A stretch of DNA of 5,494 nucleotides from Chloroflexota bacterium (GTDB lineage Bacteria > Chloroflexota > Ktedonobacteria > Ktedonobacterales > Ktedonobacteraceae): contig VBHI01000235.1 of the NCBI GenBank assembly GCA_005881495.1, forward strand, positions 1 through 5,494. The letters run 5' to 3'. Under the pieces are notes generated by a model. It was not told the DNA's origin. It made no database searches and saw nothing but the letters and a program-made list of their open reading frames with translations. Within the stretch, counting starts at the first letter, position 1. The number at the start of each line of letters is the position of its first letter. Below are positions 3,979-5,494 of the stretch, piece by piece. Both the position numbers and the translations under genes were made by a program.

Positions 3979-5494
3979 TCAAACCTTAACGCCACTCCCC
4001 TGCGTTCCTGCTGCCGTACTACTTTTTAGCTCAGTTGCATATTCGTCAGCCTTCTGTTGGAGACCCTTAATGAGCAAGTTCGGGGCAACACCGAAAATGG
4101 CAGCAGTAAGCAAGAGCCGTGGATCAAGAGAGAAAATGGTTGATAACTGAACGGCTTTCTCCGCGGAAGACCCAATTAACGTAGGTCCGCCTAATGTGGC
4201 AAGCATCACTGCGACAAGTACCCCCCCAATACCAGCCAGGCCAGAGAGCAACGGTAAAGCAGTCAAACGTATGGCGGAAAGTCCAAAATCATCGATGGAC
4301 GCGGCGGCTCGTGACTCCGAGTAAAACCTTACGAATAGACCTGCAATGGCACCTATCATGTAGAAAATCGTTGCAGCCATGATGCCAGTTTGGAAAGGTG
4401 TCATACCTGCAAACTGCTTATGAGCCGCTACATCAAGGGAAGCGTTTGTCAAGATGGTAATACAAAGTAAAACGTGCGTCACGATTCCTGTAGCAGCTAT
4501 CGACTTCAGAAGTCGGCTGCGCTGTCGTACAATCCCCTCCCAGCGATTATCACGGAAATCATTGAGCGTACTTCTCACTTCACGTAGTGTCGCTCTCGCT
4601 GCGGCTACTGCATTAGCTTGCGCATCAGGATCTACAACGTTCTTAGTGGATCCATTACCGTCTGCAGATGAAGGCTTGGAAATTTGGGTACGTTGGAACT
4701 GACACAATGCGACGCTGCTCTTGCCCGGTTGGTGCTCTTTAAAGTAAATCAATGCTTCTGGTTTAAGCACAGCCACAGCCTGAATCACGTTTTCGAGCAG
4801 TTCATCCTGCCTATTCATGTGCGAGCCCTCAATAGCCAGAAAATCGTGTTTCGCGCCGCGAACCAGCGTCTCGACATCGGCCACTTCATACATTGCTTCT
4901 TCAGCGTGATGCAGTAACGTCCAGGCACTATTGTATCCCGTACCTATGATCCAGGTCGTCCCAGCAGAAAATTTGTAGAGCTTACGGCTAACATCAATAC
5001 AACAGGCATAGGCTTCTTTCATGACATCCCATTGATGCAGGTTCTTATCTTTGAAGCCTGCATGCTCCATGGCCGTTTCAATCGAATTGACCTCCTCGTA
5101 AGCACCATCAGCATAGTCTTTCATACCAAGACTTGCTTTCAGCTGGTGTAAGCGGCTCTTGAGTAGGCTATAATTGCGCGGGTTTGCGTTTTGAACTGTG
5201 CTCAAGTAACTACAAGGGATTGCGGCCAGGAGCCAGATAATTCCTGCGAGGAAGCTACTATAGACCAATGTATACCACTGTGAGCTTGGTGAAACTCCCA
5301 GGAACGCTACCGGTGAGCTCGGAAGTGTAAGGTAGAGCCCCACTGCTATGGACGAGGCAATAACAGGGAGTATTACTCCTACTCTAATCAGTGACCCACC
5401 ATAGGCTTTCAAAGCTAACTCAATAAGGTCGCCACGGGTAATCTCCACTTTTTTTATAGCATCGACGTCCCCCGCTGAAGAGCCAACACTATCT
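3979..5494 (-). CDS. Multi-pass membrane protein of unknown function (5' end outside the window)
   Basis: I do not recognise this family. From the GTG at 5448 it would have 489 aa, but that GTG has no Shine-Dalgarno site (ATAAAAAAA precedes it). The frame stays open through fifteen more codons to the edge, so the gene is probably longer and truncated here. Counting from that GTG, hydrophobic segments lie at about 20-41, 58-83, 314-336, 353-375 and 392-420, with a weaker one at about 445-462. Two N-terminal helices, a soluble region of about 230 residues (84-310) with helical and charged stretches, and a C-terminal membrane bundle make up the visible layout. A short Ser/Gly/Asn-rich linker lies near 258-270, and the tail (about 463-489) is hydrophilic. 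No catalytic motif is seen. Stop TGA at 3981-3979. It precedes the proS operon on the same strand but is separated from it by that operon's own promoter, so a functional link is not implied. Confidence 0.75.
   Translation of the reverse strand, partial: DSVGSSAGDVDAIKKVEITRGDLIELALKAYGGSLIRVGVILPVIASSIAVGLYLTLPSSPVAFLGVSPSSQWYTLVYSSFLAGIIWLLAAIPCSYLSTVQNANPRNYSLLKSRLHQLKASLGMKDYADGAYEEVNSIETAMEHAGFKDKNLHQWDVMKEAYACCIDVSRKLYKFSAGTTWIIGTGYNSAWTLLHHAEEAMYEVADVETLVRGAKHDFLAIEGSHMNRQDELLENVIQAVAVLKPEALIYFKEHQPGKSSVALCQFQRTQISKPSSADGNGSTKNVVDPDAQANAVAAARATLREVRSTLNDFRDNRWEGIVRQRSRLLKSIAATGIVTHVLLCITILTNASLDVAAHKQFAGMTPFQTGIMAATIFYMIGAIAGLFVRFYSESRAAASIDDFGLSAIRLTALPLLSGLAGIGGVLVAVMLATLGGPTLIGSSAEKAVQLSTIFSLDPRLLLTAAIFGVAPNLLIKGLQQKADEYATELKSSTAAGTQGSGVKV

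Overview
The window carries three protein genes, all read from the minus strand. Two are prolyl-tRNA synthetases of different evolutionary types, arranged in tandem behind one T-box leader; the third is an unrecognised membrane protein that runs off the right edge. Nothing credible is encoded on the plus strand. The T-box leader, the two co-existing ProRS types, the roughly 50% GC content and the short dispersed palindromic repeats suggest a Gram-positive-related bacterium. A Chloroflexota/Ktedonobacteria-like genome is my best guess, but that is inference and no taxonomic marker is present.

In order of transcription (right to left): (i) 5494-3979, a multi-pass membrane protein of unknown function whose reading frame is still open at the window edge. 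(ii) 3958-3916, a 43-bp palindromic repeat. (iii) 3869-3841, a good sigma-A-type promoter. (iv) about 3835-3556, a complete T-box riboswitch: stem I with specifier loop and distal loop, stem II, stem IIA/B pseudoknot, stem III, and a T-box antiterminator that is mutually exclusive with an intrinsic terminator. The specifier reads CCC or CCA, a proline codon in either register. (v) 3505-3331, an odd stretch with a 24-bp hairpin and a 38-bp direct duplication of the ribosome-binding site and start codon of the next gene, which creates a decoy 35-codon upstream ORF. (vi) 3364-1913, an archaeal/eukaryote-type ProRS with no editing insertion and a decayed C-terminal zinc site. (vii) 1841-66, a bacterial-type ProRS with an intact-looking INS editing domain. 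Its stop codon lies inside a second, inverted copy of the 43-bp repeat (69-27).

Working model: uncharged tRNA-Pro binds the T-box leader, favours the antiterminator and allows transcription into both synthetase genes. The first enzyme lacks a cis-editing domain; the second carries the INS domain that in other bacteria hydrolyses Ala-tRNA-Pro, and it might cover for the first in trans. The two 43-bp repeats, in opposite orientation, bracket the promoter, T-box and both genes. The points most worth a second look are the tandem pairing of two ProRS types under one riboswitch, the duplicated start region with its overlapping uORF, and a T-box discriminator-pairing base (C) that does not fit the A73 expected for bacterial tRNA-Pro.
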